A stretch of 64,000 nt of DNA from CALBPI01 sp038524795 (GCA_038524795.1 JBCBIJ010000006.1:62001-126000), one strand, 5' to 3'; shown: positions 1 through 8,754, numbered from the stretch's first letter. The notes: generated by a model not told the origin, from the letters alone. Numbers and translations: made by a program.

Positions 1-747
1 GGACCCGTGCAGCCAGATGTCGTCGTTGAGGCGGGGCGCGCCCAGCGCCTGGTTGCCGTCGCCGGTCGCACCGTGGCATGCCGAGCACACGGTGATGTAC
101 TGCTGGTGCGTAGCCGAGCTCGTGTCCTGCCCGGCCGACATGTTGCGCACGTACTCGACCATATCGTCGAGTGCCGCGTCGTCGGCGAACACGGCCCCCA
201 GCCCCGGCATGATGCCCATGCGGCCGTTCAGGATCGTGCTCTGGATCGACTCGAGGCTGTCGCCGTAGAGCCAGTCGTTGTCGGCCAGGTTCGGGAACGA
301 GGCGGCGCCGTAGCCGGCAGAGCCGTGGCACTGCGAGCAGTAGTTGGCGAACAGGCTACGGCCAATCGCAAGCGCGTCTGGGTTCTTGACGATTTCCTCG
401 TGCGAGAGCCCCGCGTACTGCGCGAACAGCGGCCCGTACTTGGCCTCGGCCTGCTCAACCTCGGCGTCGTATTGCCCGTACTGCGACCAGTTGCTCGTGC
501 CGCCGAAGTTGCCGAGGCCCGGGTACCAGATCAGGTAACCCACGCCCCAGATCAGCGTGATGATGAACAACCACAGCCACCAGCGCGGCAGCGGGTTGTT
601 GCTCTCCCGCAGGCCGTCCCATTCGTGCCCTGTGTCCGACTGCGACAGCTCCGGCCCCTGGTTCCCCGACCAGACGATGAGCCAGAAGCTGGCCGCAATA
701 GAAACCAGTGTGCCAATGATGATGAACAGGCTAAGTCCGGTACTCAT
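1..747 (-). CDS. ccoP: CcoP, cbb3 cytochrome oxidase dihaem c subunit (3' end beyond window)
   Basis: Partial: the start codon is inside the window and the frame runs open to base 1, giving about 249 of roughly 300 residues. Two N-terminal membrane segments (about residues 6-26 and 58-74) precede two cytochrome c sites, CSQCH at residues 137-141 and CSACH at 221-225. CcoP passes electrons from the bc1 complex or soluble cytochromes to CcoO and then to CcoN in the microaerobic, high-affinity oxidase. The ATG overlaps the ccoQ stop by one base (TGATG), so it is translationally coupled at the end of a ccoNOQP operon. The tandem CxxCH sites plus gene order make the assignment firm. Confidence 0.95.
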   Translation of the reverse strand, partial: MSTGLSLFIIIGTLVSIAASFWLIVWSGNQGPELSQSDTGHEWDGLRESNNPLPRWWLWLFIITLIWGVGYLIWYPGLGNFGGTSNWSQYGQYDAEVEQAEAKYGPLFAQYAGLSHEEIVKNPDALAIGRSLFANYCSQCHGSAGYGAASFPNLADNDWLYGDSLESIQSTILNGRMGIMPGLGAVFADDAALDDMVEYVRNMSAGQDTSSATHQQYITVCSACHGATGDGNQALGAPRLNDDIWLHGS

Positions 748-944
748 CACGCCTTCTCCTCGCAGTGTGTTGTGGTGGCGGAAGCCACGTCCGAGACTCG
801 CTGGTCTTCAGCCAGCGGCATCGCCGCAAGCTCATCAAACGTGGTGCGCCGGTTCTTGCCGTATGCCCAGAAGGAGATCGCAAGAAACAGTACGAATACG
901 GCCAATGTCAGGAGGCCGCGAACCAGTCCCATATCGATATCCAT
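747..944 (-). CDS. ccoQ: CcoQ, small cbb3 oxidase subunit
   Basis: 65 residues with one membrane segment (about residues 7-27) and a charged cytoplasmic tail, the usual form of CcoQ/FixQ. The family stabilises the cbb3 oxidase complex and binds no haem. Both ends overlap neighbours by a single base (TGATG), so it is translated together with ccoO and ccoP. Sequence identity within this family is low; position in the operon carries much of the call. Confidence 0.9.
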   Translation of the reverse strand: MDIDMGLVRGLLTLAVFVLFLAISFWAYGKNRRTTFDELAAMPLAEDQRVSDVASATTTHCEEKA

Positions 945-1549
945 CAGCGTGCCTGCCTTGTCAGACCCAAACCCTGCAGGTAAGCGATGAGCGCCTGCAT
1001 TTCGGTCTTGCCTTCAACGGCCGCCGGCGCACCCGCGATGTCCTCGTCGGTGTAGGGGTCGCCCAGCATGCGCAGCGCCTTCATCTTGCGCGCCGTGAGC
1101 GCGCCATCGATGGTGGCGTCGTTGAGCCAGGGGTAGGCCGGCATATTGCTGCCGGGCACCAGATCCTGCGGCTTGTTCAGGTGGATGCGGTGCCACTCAT
1201 CGGAGTAGCGGCCACCCACACGCGCGAGGTCCGGGCCCGTTCGCTTCGAGCCGAACTGGAAGGGCCGGTCGTACACGGACTCACCCGCGATCGAGTAGGG
1301 GCCGTAACGTTCGGTCTCGCTTCGGAACGGGCGCACCTGCTGCGAGTGACAACCGTAGCAGCCTTCGCGGATGTAGATGTCGCGGCCCGCGAGTTGCAGG
1401 GCCGGGTAAGGCTTCACGCCCTCCGATGGCCCCGCGCTGGCGGTCTGCGCCATAAGCGGCACGATCTCGATGAGCCCACCGATGCTGATGACAACGAGGA
1501 TCAGCACGCTCATGAGCTTGATGTTCTTTTCAACGGTTTCATGTTGCAT
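944..1549 (-). CDS. ccoO: CcoO, cbb3 oxidase monohaem cytochrome c subunit
   Basis: 201 residues, the usual size of CcoO. An N-terminal anchor (about residues 12-33) is followed by a CYGCH haem c site at 64-68 in the family context REGCYGCHSQ, and by a downstream NMPAYPWL segment that would supply the axial Met. It relays electrons from CcoP to the CcoN catalytic subunit at the periplasmic face of the inner membrane. It lies 10 bases after ccoN. Confidence 0.97.
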   Translation of the reverse strand: MQHETVEKNIKLMSVLILVVISIGGLIEIVPLMAQTASAGPSEGVKPYPALQLAGRDIYIREGCYGCHSQQVRPFRSETERYGPYSIAGESVYDRPFQFGSKRTGPDLARVGGRYSDEWHRIHLNKPQDLVPGSNMPAYPWLNDATIDGALTARKMKALRMLGDPYTDEDIAGAPAAVEGKTEMQALIAYLQGLGLTRQAR

Positions 1550-1559
1550 GACGATCTCC

Positions 1560-2975
1560 TCAGACGGGCTGGACGACGGCCGCAGGCTCGACGCCCTCGC
1601 GCGGGATGGTCTTCCAGACGTTCCAGGCGAGCAGGAACATGCCCGCGAAGAACAGGAAGCCGCCCGCCAGGCGGATGTAGTAGTAGGGGTAGCTTGCGAT
1701 CACCGACTCGATGAACGAGTAGGTCAGCGTGCCGTCTGCATTGAACGCGCGACGCATGAGCCCCTGCTGGATGCCCGCGATCCACATGGACACGGTGTAG
1801 AGCACCACGCCGATGGTCGACAGCCAGAAGTGCACGTCGATCATCTTGATCGAGTGCATTTCGGTCTTGTTGTAGAGCCGCGGAATCAGGCAGTAGAGGC
1901 TGCCGATGGTCATCATGGCCACCCAGCCCAAGGCACCCGAGTGCACGTGACCGATCGTCCAGTCCGTGTAGTGCGAGAGTGCGTTCACGGTTTTGATCGA
2001 CATCATCGGGCCTTCGAAGGTCGACATGCCGTAGAACGACAGCGACACGATCATGAACTTGATGACGGGGTCGGTGCGGAGCTTATGCCAGGCGCCCGAG
2101 AGCGTCATGATGCCGTTGATCATGCCGCCCCAGGAGGGCGCCAGCAGGATCAGCGAGAACACCATGCCCAGGCTCTGCGCCCAGTCGGGCAGCGACGTGT
2201 AGTGCAGGTGATGCGGGCCGGCCCACATGTAGATGGCAATCAGCGCCCAAAAGTGCACGACCGACAGGCGATAACTGTAGATCGGGCGTTCGGCCTGCTT
2301 CGGTACGAAGTAGTACATCATCCCGAGGAAGCCCGCCGTCAGGAAGAAGCCTACGGCGTTGTGCCCGTACCACCACTGCATCATGGCATCGACCACACCC
2401 GAGTAGATGGGGTAGGACTTGGTCAGTGACACGGGGATCGACAGGTTGTTGAACACGTGCAGCACAGTGACCGTGATGATGAAGGCCGCGTAGAACCAGT
2501 TCGCGACGTAGATGTGTTTGATGCGCCGCTTCGCGATGGTGCCGAAGAATACGGCGGCATAACTGAGCCAGACCACAGCAATGAGCAGATCGATGGGCCA
2601 CTCGAGCTCGGCGTACTCCTTACTCTGCGTGATGCCCAGCGGCAGCGTGACCGCGGCGAGCACGATGATGAGCTGCCAGCCCCAGAACGTGAAACTTGCG
2701 AGCTTGTCGAAGGCGAGCCGGACGTGGCAGGTGCGCTGCACGACGTAATAGCTCGTCGCGAAAAGCGCTGAGCCCCCAAACGCGAAGATCACGGCGTTGG
2801 TGTGCAGCGGTCGCAGACGGCTGTAGGTCAGGAACGGCAGGTCGAAGGTCAGGGCGGGCCAGATAAGCTGGGCCGCGATGAGCACGCCGACAAGCATGCC
2901 GACGATGCCCCAGAGGATCGTCGCCAGCGCGAACTGCCGCACCACCGTGTCGTTATAAGTTGCTGTTTTGTCCAT
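1560..2975 (-). CDS. ccoN: CcoN, cbb3 cytochrome oxidase catalytic subunit
   Basis: 471 residues with about twelve hydrophobic segments, the haem-copper oxidase fold. Family-typical stretches include RPLHTNAVIFAFGG near the N terminus and MQWWYGHNAVGFFLTAGF, which holds the copper-B ligand region; HVHSGALGW follows later. CcoN carries haem b and the b3-CuB centre that reduces oxygen at low concentration and pumps protons. It is the first gene of ccoNOQP and is transcribed divergently from hemN across about 170 bases that hold a possible Fnr-type box. Confidence 0.97.
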   Translation of the reverse strand: MDKTATYNDTVVRQFALATILWGIVGMLVGVLIAAQLIWPALTFDLPFLTYSRLRPLHTNAVIFAFGGSALFATSYYVVQRTCHVRLAFDKLASFTFWGWQLIIVLAAVTLPLGITQSKEYAELEWPIDLLIAVVWLSYAAVFFGTIAKRRIKHIYVANWFYAAFIITVTVLHVFNNLSIPVSLTKSYPIYSGVVDAMMQWWYGHNAVGFFLTAGFLGMMYYFVPKQAERPIYSYRLSVVHFWALIAIYMWAGPHHLHYTSLPDWAQSLGMVFSLILLAPSWGGMINGIMTLSGAWHKLRTDPVIKFMIVSLSFYGMSTFEGPMMSIKTVNALSHYTDWTIGHVHSGALGWVAMMTIGSLYCLIPRLYNKTEMHSIKMIDVHFWLSTIGVVLYTVSMWIAGIQQGLMRRAFNADGTLTYSFIESVIASYPYYYIRLAGGFLFFAGMFLLAWNVWKTIPREGVEPAAVVQPV

Positions 2976-3057
2976 GTTTCAGTCATCCCCAAGGTGCCGA
3001 TGCCCAGCCAAACGGCCGGTCATGCGGCGACTCTATCGGGGGTGGCTCAGGTACAAA

Positions 3058-3071
3058 ATGACCTGGGTCAA
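3058..3071. promoter_or_regulatory. candidate Fnr/Anr box between ccoN and hemN
   Basis: The 14-mer ATGACCTGGGTCAA has the layout of an Fnr site (TTGAT-N4-ATCAA), with half-sites ATGAC and GTCAA around a central CTGG, and lies between two genes that Fnr/Anr commonly activates. It matches the consensus in 7 of the 10 half-site positions. An Fnr homologue is encoded about 1.6 kb downstream. Called from symmetry and context only. Confidence 0.4.
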
Positions 3072-3142
3072 TTACGCGATTGGGGGATACCAGTAGCCTT
3101 CGAGCCGTCTTCAACGTGCGGGCATGGGCCCGGAGTACATGC

Positions 3143-4549
3143 ATGCAGCAGGCTGAACTCGAAATCCCGTCGCTGGAACTGATCCGCCGCTATGGCGTGA
3201 CGGGACCGCGCTTCACGTCCTACCCCACGGCGCTCTCATTCGACGAGGGCATCGGCGACGAGGCGTTCAGGGACGCCGTTGCCGACAGCAACGACCGGCT
3301 GATCCCGGCGCCGTTGACCTTGTATGTGCATCTGCCGTTTTGTCGCACGCTTTGTTATTACTGCGGCTGCCACAAAAAGGTCACGCGTAACACCAACGTG
3401 GTCGAGGACTACGTGAAGGTGCTCATCCGCGAGATCGTGACCAAGTCCGAGCTTTTCGATCGCGACCGCGTGGTGCGCGGTGTGCACTGGGGCGGTGGCA
3501 CGCCGACCTACCTGACGGCGGACCAGCGGCGCATGGTCATGGCGGCGCTGTCGGACCATTTCCCGCTGGCGTCAGACTCCTCGCGCGACTTCTCCATCGA
3601 GATCGATCCGCGCACCGTGGACATTGACGACCTGGCTTCGATTCGTGCGCTGGGCTTCAATCGCGTGAGCTTTGGCGTGCAGGACTTCGAGCCCAGCGTG
3701 CAGCAAGCCGTGAATCGCCTGCAGCCCTACAAGCAGGTGGCCGCGCTCATTGAACGCTCGCGTGCGGTCGGGTTTCGAAGCATCTCCATTGATCTCATCT
3801 ACGGCCTGCCGAAGCAGACTGAAGCGAGCTTCGCCACAACCGTTGATCAGGTCGTCGATCTGCGACCTGATGCGCTCAGTGTGTTCAACTACGCACACTT
3901 GCCCGCGCGCTTCCCGGCGCAGCGACTTATTCGCGAGGAAGACCTGCCTGATGCCGCGGCGCGCATCGCCATCTTCCGCAACACGGTCGAGCAACTTCGT
4001 GACGCGGGTTACGAGTACATCGGCATGGACCACTTCGCGTTGCCCCTGAGTGATCTCGCCCGCGCCCGACGCGAGGGCAATCTGCACCGGTGTTTCCAGG
4101 GTTATGCGTCCGGCGCCGACAGCGAGACGGTGGCGTTTGGGGTGAGTGGCATCAGCAACATCGGGGACGGCTACTTCCAGGTCGAAAAGTCGTTGCCCGA
4201 TTACATCCGCCAGGTGCGCAATGGCAACCCGGCCATCGCCCGCGGCTACGTGACCACACCCGAGGACCGGCGCGTGGCCGACGTCATCCAGTCGATCATG
4301 TGCTACGGCCACTGCGACAAGGCGGCGTGGAGCTCGCGTTACGACACCGATTTTGACTCGTTTTTTTCTGACGACCTCAGACGATTGGCGCCCTTGGCCG
4401 ATGACGGCCTCGTTGCCTTGAGCCCGGACCGCATTACCGTGACGCCCGTCGGTTGGGTGTTTTTGCGCACCGTGGCGAGTTGTTTTGATCGCACCCGCCA
4501 TGCGCCGGCGCCGGTGGCCGATGACAAGGCCTATTCGACGGCGGTTTGA
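3143..4549 (+). CDS. hemN: HemN, oxygen-independent coproporphyrinogen III oxidase
   Basis: 468 residues, radical-SAM family. The cluster motif CRTLCYYC puts cysteines at 67, 71 and 74, followed by GCHKKVTRN, and the N terminus has RYGVTGPRFTSYPTA, typical of true HemN rather than HemW. It decarboxylates coproporphyrinogen III to protoporphyrinogen IX without oxygen in the cytoplasm. The ATG at 3143 is preferred because GGAG lies 7 bases upstream and the protein then starts at the usual place; a TTG at 3080 would add 21 unconserved residues. Together with ccoNOQP and fnr it forms a low-oxygen gene set. Confidence 0.95.
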   Translation: MQQAELEIPSLELIRRYGVTGPRFTSYPTALSFDEGIGDEAFRDAVADSNDRLIPAPLTLYVHLPFCRTLCYYCGCHKKVTRNTNVVEDYVKVLIREIVTKSELFDRDRVVRGVHWGGGTPTYLTADQRRMVMAALSDHFPLASDSSRDFSIEIDPRTVDIDDLASIRALGFNRVSFGVQDFEPSVQQAVNRLQPYKQVAALIERSRAVGFRSISIDLIYGLPKQTEASFATTVDQVVDLRPDALSVFNYAHLPARFPAQRLIREEDLPDAAARIAIFRNTVEQLRDAGYEYIGMDHFALPLSDLARARREGNLHRCFQGYASGADSETVAFGVSGISNIGDGYFQVEKSLPDYIRQVRNGNPAIARGYVTTPEDRRVADVIQSIMCYGHCDKAAWSSRYDTDFDSFFSDDLRRLAPLADDGLVALSPDRITVTPVGWVFLRTVASCFDRTRHAPAPVADDKAYSTAV

Positions 4550-4651
4550 CACTTTTTAGACGCGACTAAAGTCGTACCCGGCAACCCTGCCGTGGTCGCG
4601 TGCGCCTTGCTATAGTGGTGACCAGACCTTCCCTACCGCGAAAAGGGAGTC

Positions 4652-5422
4652 ATGGGGACCGAAGAACAAACGGCCAGGCGAGAGGCCGGATCTGTCGCCG
4701 ACGAGGCGGCTGTCATCTTTCCAGATCCGAGTCGCTGCAGCGGTTGCGCTGTCGGTGAGCTGTGCATAGCTGCAGGCTCCGACAACGAGACGCTTGCGCG
4801 CCTCGACGCGCTGTTGCGTGTTCGTGAGCCCATCGAACCGGGCAACGTCGTGATTCGTCGCGGCGACCCGTTCCGGGGGCTGATTGCCGTGCGCGCCGGT
4901 TGCTTCAAGAGTGCGATCACCGACCGCGAAGGCCGCGAACAGGTGCTTGGTTTCCATTTGCCGGGCGAACTCATCGGGCTCGATGCCGTGCAGTCCAAGC
5001 GCCATCGCGCTGATGTCGTTGCACTGGGTGGCGCAGCGATGTGCATGCTCGACTACCACGAGCTGTTGAGCCTCTCGGCCTGCAGCCGAAAACTCCAGCA
5101 ACAGCTGTTCAGCCTGTTCTCAGGACGCCTCGCCGACACCAACTGGCGCGGTACCGACCTGTCCGCCGAGGAACGCATCGCGGGCTTCATGCTCGACGTG
5201 TCACAGCGGCTCGTGGAACGCGGCGAATCGGGCGAGGAGTTCGAGCTGCAGATGTCGCGAAGCGATATCGGCAACTACCTGGGCCTCGCGACCGAGACCG
5301 TCAGCCGTGTCGTACGTCGCCTGCACGAGCAGGGCCTGCTCGATGTGCGCAGGAAGCGCGTTCGGCTCACCAACCGGCCTGAGCTCGAACGGCTCGCGGA
5401 AGCGTTGTTCGAGACGCGCTAG
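4652..5422 (+). CDS. fnr: Fnr/Anr-type oxygen-sensing transcription regulator
   Basis: 256 residues of the Crp-Fnr family. The N-terminal CSGCAVGELC gives cysteines 29, 32 and 38 with the C-x2-C-x5-C spacing of Fnr, and a fourth lies at C131 (GAAMCMLDY), so the oxygen-labile [4Fe-4S] site looks complete. The middle is a cyclic-nucleotide-binding-like beta roll; the C-terminal helix-turn-helix (SRSDIGNYLGLATETVSRVVRRL) has the ETxSR recognition segment typical of Fnr. Family members activate ccoNOQP and hemN when oxygen is scarce, and both are adjacent here. The start is supported by GGGAG just upstream. Confidence 0.94.
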   Translation: MGTEEQTARREAGSVADEAAVIFPDPSRCSGCAVGELCIAAGSDNETLARLDALLRVREPIEPGNVVIRRGDPFRGLIAVRAGCFKSAITDREGREQVLGFHLPGELIGLDAVQSKRHRADVVALGGAAMCMLDYHELLSLSACSRKLQQQLFSLFSGRLADTNWRGTDLSAEERIAGFMLDVSQRLVERGESGEEFELQMSRSDIGNYLGLATETVSRVVRRLHEQGLLDVRRKRVRLTNRPELERLAEALFETR

Positions 5423-5550
5423 CGCTGACTCTTCGGCGGAGTCGGCACCAGCATCCGGAAAAACCGATCTAATTGCGGCAGATCTGTTCGACTGCCACGG
5501 CGGTTGTTTCGCTAACATCTCGCGCAGGTTTTTCCGAATCCAGAGTGGCC

Positions 5551-6273
5551 ATGACGTTCCTGATCCCGAATACACCGGCGCGCGCCTGCGCGGCGATACT
5601 CCTTGCTGCCGCTTGCCTGTTCAGCCGGCCCGCCCAGGCCCAGGTTGATGAGGACCAACTCGGTGCCTGGTATATGGCGTTCTGGGGCGCATCAATCGGC
5701 GACAATGGCTGGGGCGTCCAGGGCGACTTCCAAAATCGAAACTGGGATACGGGCGGCGATCTGGAGCAATGGCTGCTGCGCTCGGGGGTGACCTATCGGC
5801 CCGAGGGTTCTAACACGCTGTACACCTTTGGCTACGCCAACATCCGGACCGGTGCGTTCGGCGACAGCGATGCGAGTTTTCGCGAGGACCGCATCTACCA
5901 GGAGGCGCTGATCAGCCAGAAGCCAGCGTCCTGGCTATCACTGCGTCACCGCTTCCGATTCGAGCAGCGCTGGGTCGATGGGCAAGACTTCAGGACCCGC
6001 GTCCGCTACGCGCTCTTTGCTGACATTCCGCTCAACGGAAGAACGGGCGGCAAGGGTGCCGTTTATGTCGCGCTCTACAACGAGCTGTTCCTGAATTCGT
6101 CGCGCGACATCGGCGACGGCCGGCGCGTGGACGTTTACGACCGCAACCGGACCTACGCCGCACTCGGCTACGGGCTAAGTGATCGGTACAAAACGCAGTT
6201 CGGTTACATGTACCAGCACAGTGACGGCGTCGAGAAAGGCCAGCTGCAGCTGAGCCTGCACGCGAGCTTCTAG
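5551..6273 (+). CDS. DUF2490 family predicted outer-membrane protein
   Basis: 240 residues. A signal peptide (hydrophobic run with AQA before the mature QVDEDQLGAW) is followed by alternating aromatic/polar strands ending in a C-terminal Phe (LQLSLHASF), which suggests an outer-membrane beta barrel. The pattern (LGAWYMAFWG, WLSLRHRFRFEQRW, YVALYNELFLN) fits the DUF2490 family, whose function is unknown. The ATG at 5551 is chosen because it begins a clean signal peptide; the frame is open further upstream. It stands alone after fnr. Confidence 0.7.
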   Translation: MTFLIPNTPARACAAILLAAACLFSRPAQAQVDEDQLGAWYMAFWGASIGDNGWGVQGDFQNRNWDTGGDLEQWLLRSGVTYRPEGSNTLYTFGYANIRTGAFGDSDASFREDRIYQEALISQKPASWLSLRHRFRFEQRWVDGQDFRTRVRYALFADIPLNGRTGGKGAVYVALYNELFLNSSRDIGDGRRVDVYDRNRTYAALGYGLSDRYKTQFGYMYQHSDGVEKGQLQLSLHASF

Positions 6274-6286
6274 ACGGGGTGGTCGC

Positions 6287-6874
6287 TCAGATCGTCTCGC
6301 GACCGCGTCGCTGCAGCTCGTCAATGAGCTTGCGCCGCTGCAGCTCGCCCGAGTCGCCGCCGCCGAAGACGAATTCACCGGACGAGTAACTCGTGCCAAA
6401 ACTGTCGGCCGTGTTGATCGTCTGGCCGATGCCCGACAGGAGGTCGATTTCTGTGAGCGTCGACAGCCGGTGCAGGAAGGTGCTCCAGAGCGTGCCGTTG
6501 GCAATTGCGTAGCGCGCGTCGAGCGCTGAGTCAAAATTCGCCTGCATGAGCCGCATCAGTTCCTCGGGATCGAGTGCCGCGGCGTCATTCACGGGAATCA
6601 TGATGCGCATGCGATCCGCTTCAGGGTCGCTCACGAGCAGGATCTGACGCTCGGCGAACGAGAACAGGATGCTGTTGCCGTTGCGCTCATAGTCTTCGTC
6701 GAGCCGCTCGATGATGGTCTCGATGCGGTCGACGGTCATCGCGTCATCGGAGGTGTCAGCCGCCTGGGGCCCGTCCGACTGGGCCTGACTCGGGCCGCCG
6801 GTCAGTGCCAGCACCAGCGCGAGGGCGGTTAGCGCCGCAAGCGCGGTCATGCGAATGAATGATGCATGGGTCAT
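6287..6874 (-). CDS. exported protein of unknown function
   Basis: 195 residues with an N-terminal signal peptide (about residues 1-31, ending SQAQS). The mature part is acidic and alternates strands and helices (SILFSFAERQILLVSDPEADRMRIMIPV, then EELMRLMQANFDSALDARYAIANGTLWSTFLHRLSTL), resembling the chaperone-like fold of YbjN and T3SS-chaperone relatives; this resemblance is by eye and weak. It ends with a Gly-rich stretch and a charged RRKLIDELQRRGRE tail. It is convergent with the DUF2490 gene, 13 bases apart. Confidence 0.55.
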   Translation of the reverse strand: MTHASFIRMTALAALTALALVLALTGGPSQAQSDGPQAADTSDDAMTVDRIETIIERLDEDYERNGNSILFSFAERQILLVSDPEADRMRIMIPVNDAAALDPEELMRLMQANFDSALDARYAIANGTLWSTFLHRLSTLTEIDLLSGIGQTINTADSFGTSYSSGEFVFGGGDSGELQRRKLIDELQRRGRETI

Positions 6875-6957
6875 ATCGGCGTCCTTCCCCGAGTGTCTTT
6901 AGAGATAAGAACCGCTGAGGCGCCAGATTGTTTCAGCACGATGTGTCTGGGAGAGAC

Positions 6958-7386
6958 TCAGCGCGCCGCAATGCACTCGATTTCGATACGTGCATCCAGC
7001 ACCACATCGGCGCCACCAATGGTCGTGCGCGCCGGTCGGGGCGGCACGAAGGCGGCCCTGTAGGCGGTATTCATGGCATCAAATTCGTCAACATCGGCGA
7101 GGAACACCGTGCACTTCACGACATTGGCGAGCGTCAGGTCGTGCACTGCGAGCGCCTTTTCGATGTTGCGAATGGCCTGCGCGGTCTCGGCGGTGATACC
7201 ACCGGACACCAGCCCGCCGTCTGCCGTTCCCAGGACGCCCGCGAGAAACACGAGCTCGCCAGCGAGTACGGCGCGTGAGAAGGACCCCGTGCCGTTCGAG
7301 GGATCGTCAAACTCGGGCCCAGCCGGTGGGGTGGCACAGCCGGCCAGCGCCAACACGACGACCCATGGTGCGAGACAGCGGCTCAA
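6958..7386 (-). CDS. RidA/YjgF-fold lipoprotein
   Basis: 142 residues. The N terminus is a lipoprotein signal (VVVLALAGC, lipobox LAGC), and the rest is a RidA domain: FLAGVLGTADGGLVSGGITAETAQAIRNIEKAL, then VVKCTVFLADVDEF, then PARTTI, which carries the Arg that in active RidA proteins contacts the imine carboxylate. RidA deaminases are normally cytosolic, so a lipid-anchored copy is unusual. The start is a TTG overlapping the upstream gene's stop (TTGA), which indicates coupling to the SYLF gene. Whether it is an active deaminase is unknown. Confidence 0.72.
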   Translation of the reverse strand: MSRCLAPWVVVLALAGCATPPAGPEFDDPSNGTGSFSRAVLAGELVFLAGVLGTADGGLVSGGITAETAQAIRNIEKALAVHDLTLANVVKCTVFLADVDEFDAMNTAYRAAFVPPRPARTTIGGADVVLDARIEIECIAAR

Positions 7387-7937
7387 TTGAGCGACTCGTC
7401 TTTCCAGTACTTCGTACCTTTGACGGTCGCCTGCAACGCGAGTCCGCTCTCTGTGATCTGGTAGACGGTGACGCCGTCGAGCACGGCTTCGCCGCCCACG
7501 GCCGCGCCCTGGTCGCCGGCTTTGGCCGCGGCATCCGCCTGGCCGCCAAACGAGAGGCCGGTTTCGACGAAGTCCTTCATGGTTTGCGCGTCGTGGAACA
7601 CGAACACGAGTCGGTAGTCCTTGACGCCGGCGCCGAGCCCGACGCCCACTTCACCCATTTTCATGTAGGTGTCCGCGCCCGCCTGGTTGTCGCGGATGAC
7701 GCCATAGCCGCCGCCGAAGCTGGCCAGGATCACGTTGATGTTGGCATTGCTGAACACGCCGTAGCCGGGCGCGGCGGCCAGCTCGGCGCGGGCGCTCGCT
7801 TTGCGGGCGTAGAGTTGATTGAGCACGTCAGTACGCATCTCGCGGATGGCGCTGCGGCGCTCGTCGGGTGTGCCACTCGTCGTGACGCAGCCGGCGAACA
7901 ACAAGACGGCTAGCAAAGGAACGGTCAGGCGCTGCAT
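7383..7937 (-). CDS. SYLF/Ysc84-domain lipoprotein
   Basis: 184 residues. A lipoprotein signal (LLAVLLFAGC) precedes a SYLF (Ysc84-type) domain with GYGVFSNANINVILASFGGGYGVIRDN, the YMKMGEVGVGLGAGVKDYRLVFVFHDAQTMKDFV core and a Gly-rich sheet. SYLF domains bind phospholipids; bacterial members are envelope-associated and mostly uncharacterised. The ATG at 7937 is chosen for its strong GAGGGGG ribosome site and clean signal peptide. The stop overlaps the start of the RidA-like gene by four bases. Confidence 0.75.
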   Translation of the reverse strand: MQRLTVPLLAVLLFAGCVTTSGTPDERRSAIREMRTDVLNQLYARKASARAELAAAPGYGVFSNANINVILASFGGGYGVIRDNQAGADTYMKMGEVGVGLGAGVKDYRLVFVFHDAQTMKDFVETGLSFGGQADAAAKAGDQGAAVGGEAVLDGVTVYQITESGLALQATVKGTKYWKDESLN

Positions 7938-7989
7938 GGCGGCCCCCCTCAATCGTGTAGCGAGAGGATACCTGATCGACTGAGCCGGC

Positions 7990-8754
7990 TCAGGCGGAGT
8001 CGTCGACCACGCGCCCCGTGGGTGCACCCGGGTTGCCGCCGGCCAGCCAACCGTAGTCGGCGCTGCCGTCCTGGCGCTCTAGCCATTGCAGGATGTCGAG
8101 CAGCGCTTCTTGTGGTGCCTCGTGTCGGCTCGGCTCGTACTGTGGCCCGGTGTCGTCCGCTGGTACCAGCTCAGTCTCGTCGCCAGCGTCGCCGCCATTC
8201 CCGGTGGCGCGCGGTCGGACTCGTGGTCGACGAGCGCGGCGGACTTCCGGAGGCGTGAAAGGTGCATAGGGCGCCCACGACGCCGTCGTGTCGATCGTCG
8301 TGTTGCGCGCGTCGCCGCCCGACTCGCGCGGTTTACTGAAACCGTGCCGAAGCTCCGTCAGCAACAGGCGCACGGCGCGCAGGATGGCGTCGCGCGAGAG
8401 GTCGGAGCGGGCCGCCGCCTGAAGCACGTTGCCGACTTCGAGAATGACCGTGCGAACCACTTCGAGTGTGGCGGTGCGAATCGCAGAAGGCGTGCCCGGA
8501 TCGGCGGCGGGTGACGCGCCATTGGGCGAGGGTGCCGGTGTCAGCAGCGGCTGCCAGGTCGGTGTATTCGTGCGCAGCCAGCCAGCGCTCGCGCGGCGCA
8601 ACAGCACGATGGCGGCGTTCGTATCGAGGGGTTGGCGTGCACTCGTTCCCTGCGGTGCGGCCTGCGCCAGCGTGGAGGTGCTGATGCGTGCCGCAAGCGC
8701 CGCCCGGATGGCGGCAACGTCGACCACACCGGCCCGCGTGAGCGGCAGGCTCAT
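7990..8754 (-). CDS. unrecognised Ala/Pro-rich protein
   Basis: 254 residues, no signal peptide and no family recognised. The first 150 residues are mostly predicted helix (IRAALAARISTSTLAQAAP, TATLEVVRTVILEVGNVLQAA, DAILRAVRLLLTELRHGF) broken by a Pro/Ser linker. A basic patch (RRARRPRVRPRATG) and an acidic C-terminal part (EALLDILQWLERQDGSADYGWLAG) follow. It is divergent from the aminotransferase gene by 50 bases. The ATG at the 8754 end follows a weak ribosome site (GGAAAAACCC); coding is supported by length and codon use only. Confidence 0.5.
   Translation of the reverse strand: MSLPLTRAGVVDVAAIRAALAARISTSTLAQAAPQGTSARQPLDTNAAIVLLRRASAGWLRTNTPTWQPLLTPAPSPNGASPAADPGTPSAIRTATLEVVRTVILEVGNVLQAAARSDLSRDAILRAVRLLLTELRHGFSKPRESGGDARNTTIDTTASWAPYAPFTPPEVRRARRPRVRPRATGNGGDAGDETELVPADDTGPQYEPSRHEAPQEALLDILQWLERQDGSADYGWLAGGNPGAPTGRVVDDSA

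Noticed and set aside
3080..3142. TTG start of hemN at 3080
   Set aside because: The extra residues are not seen in the family and there is a better-placed GGAG before the ATG at 3143.
6874..6910. TAAAGACA with GCCGATAT before the 6287-6874 gene
   Set aside because: The spacer is 13 bases instead of 11 and the -10 block overlaps the start codon, so it cannot work as that gene's promoter.
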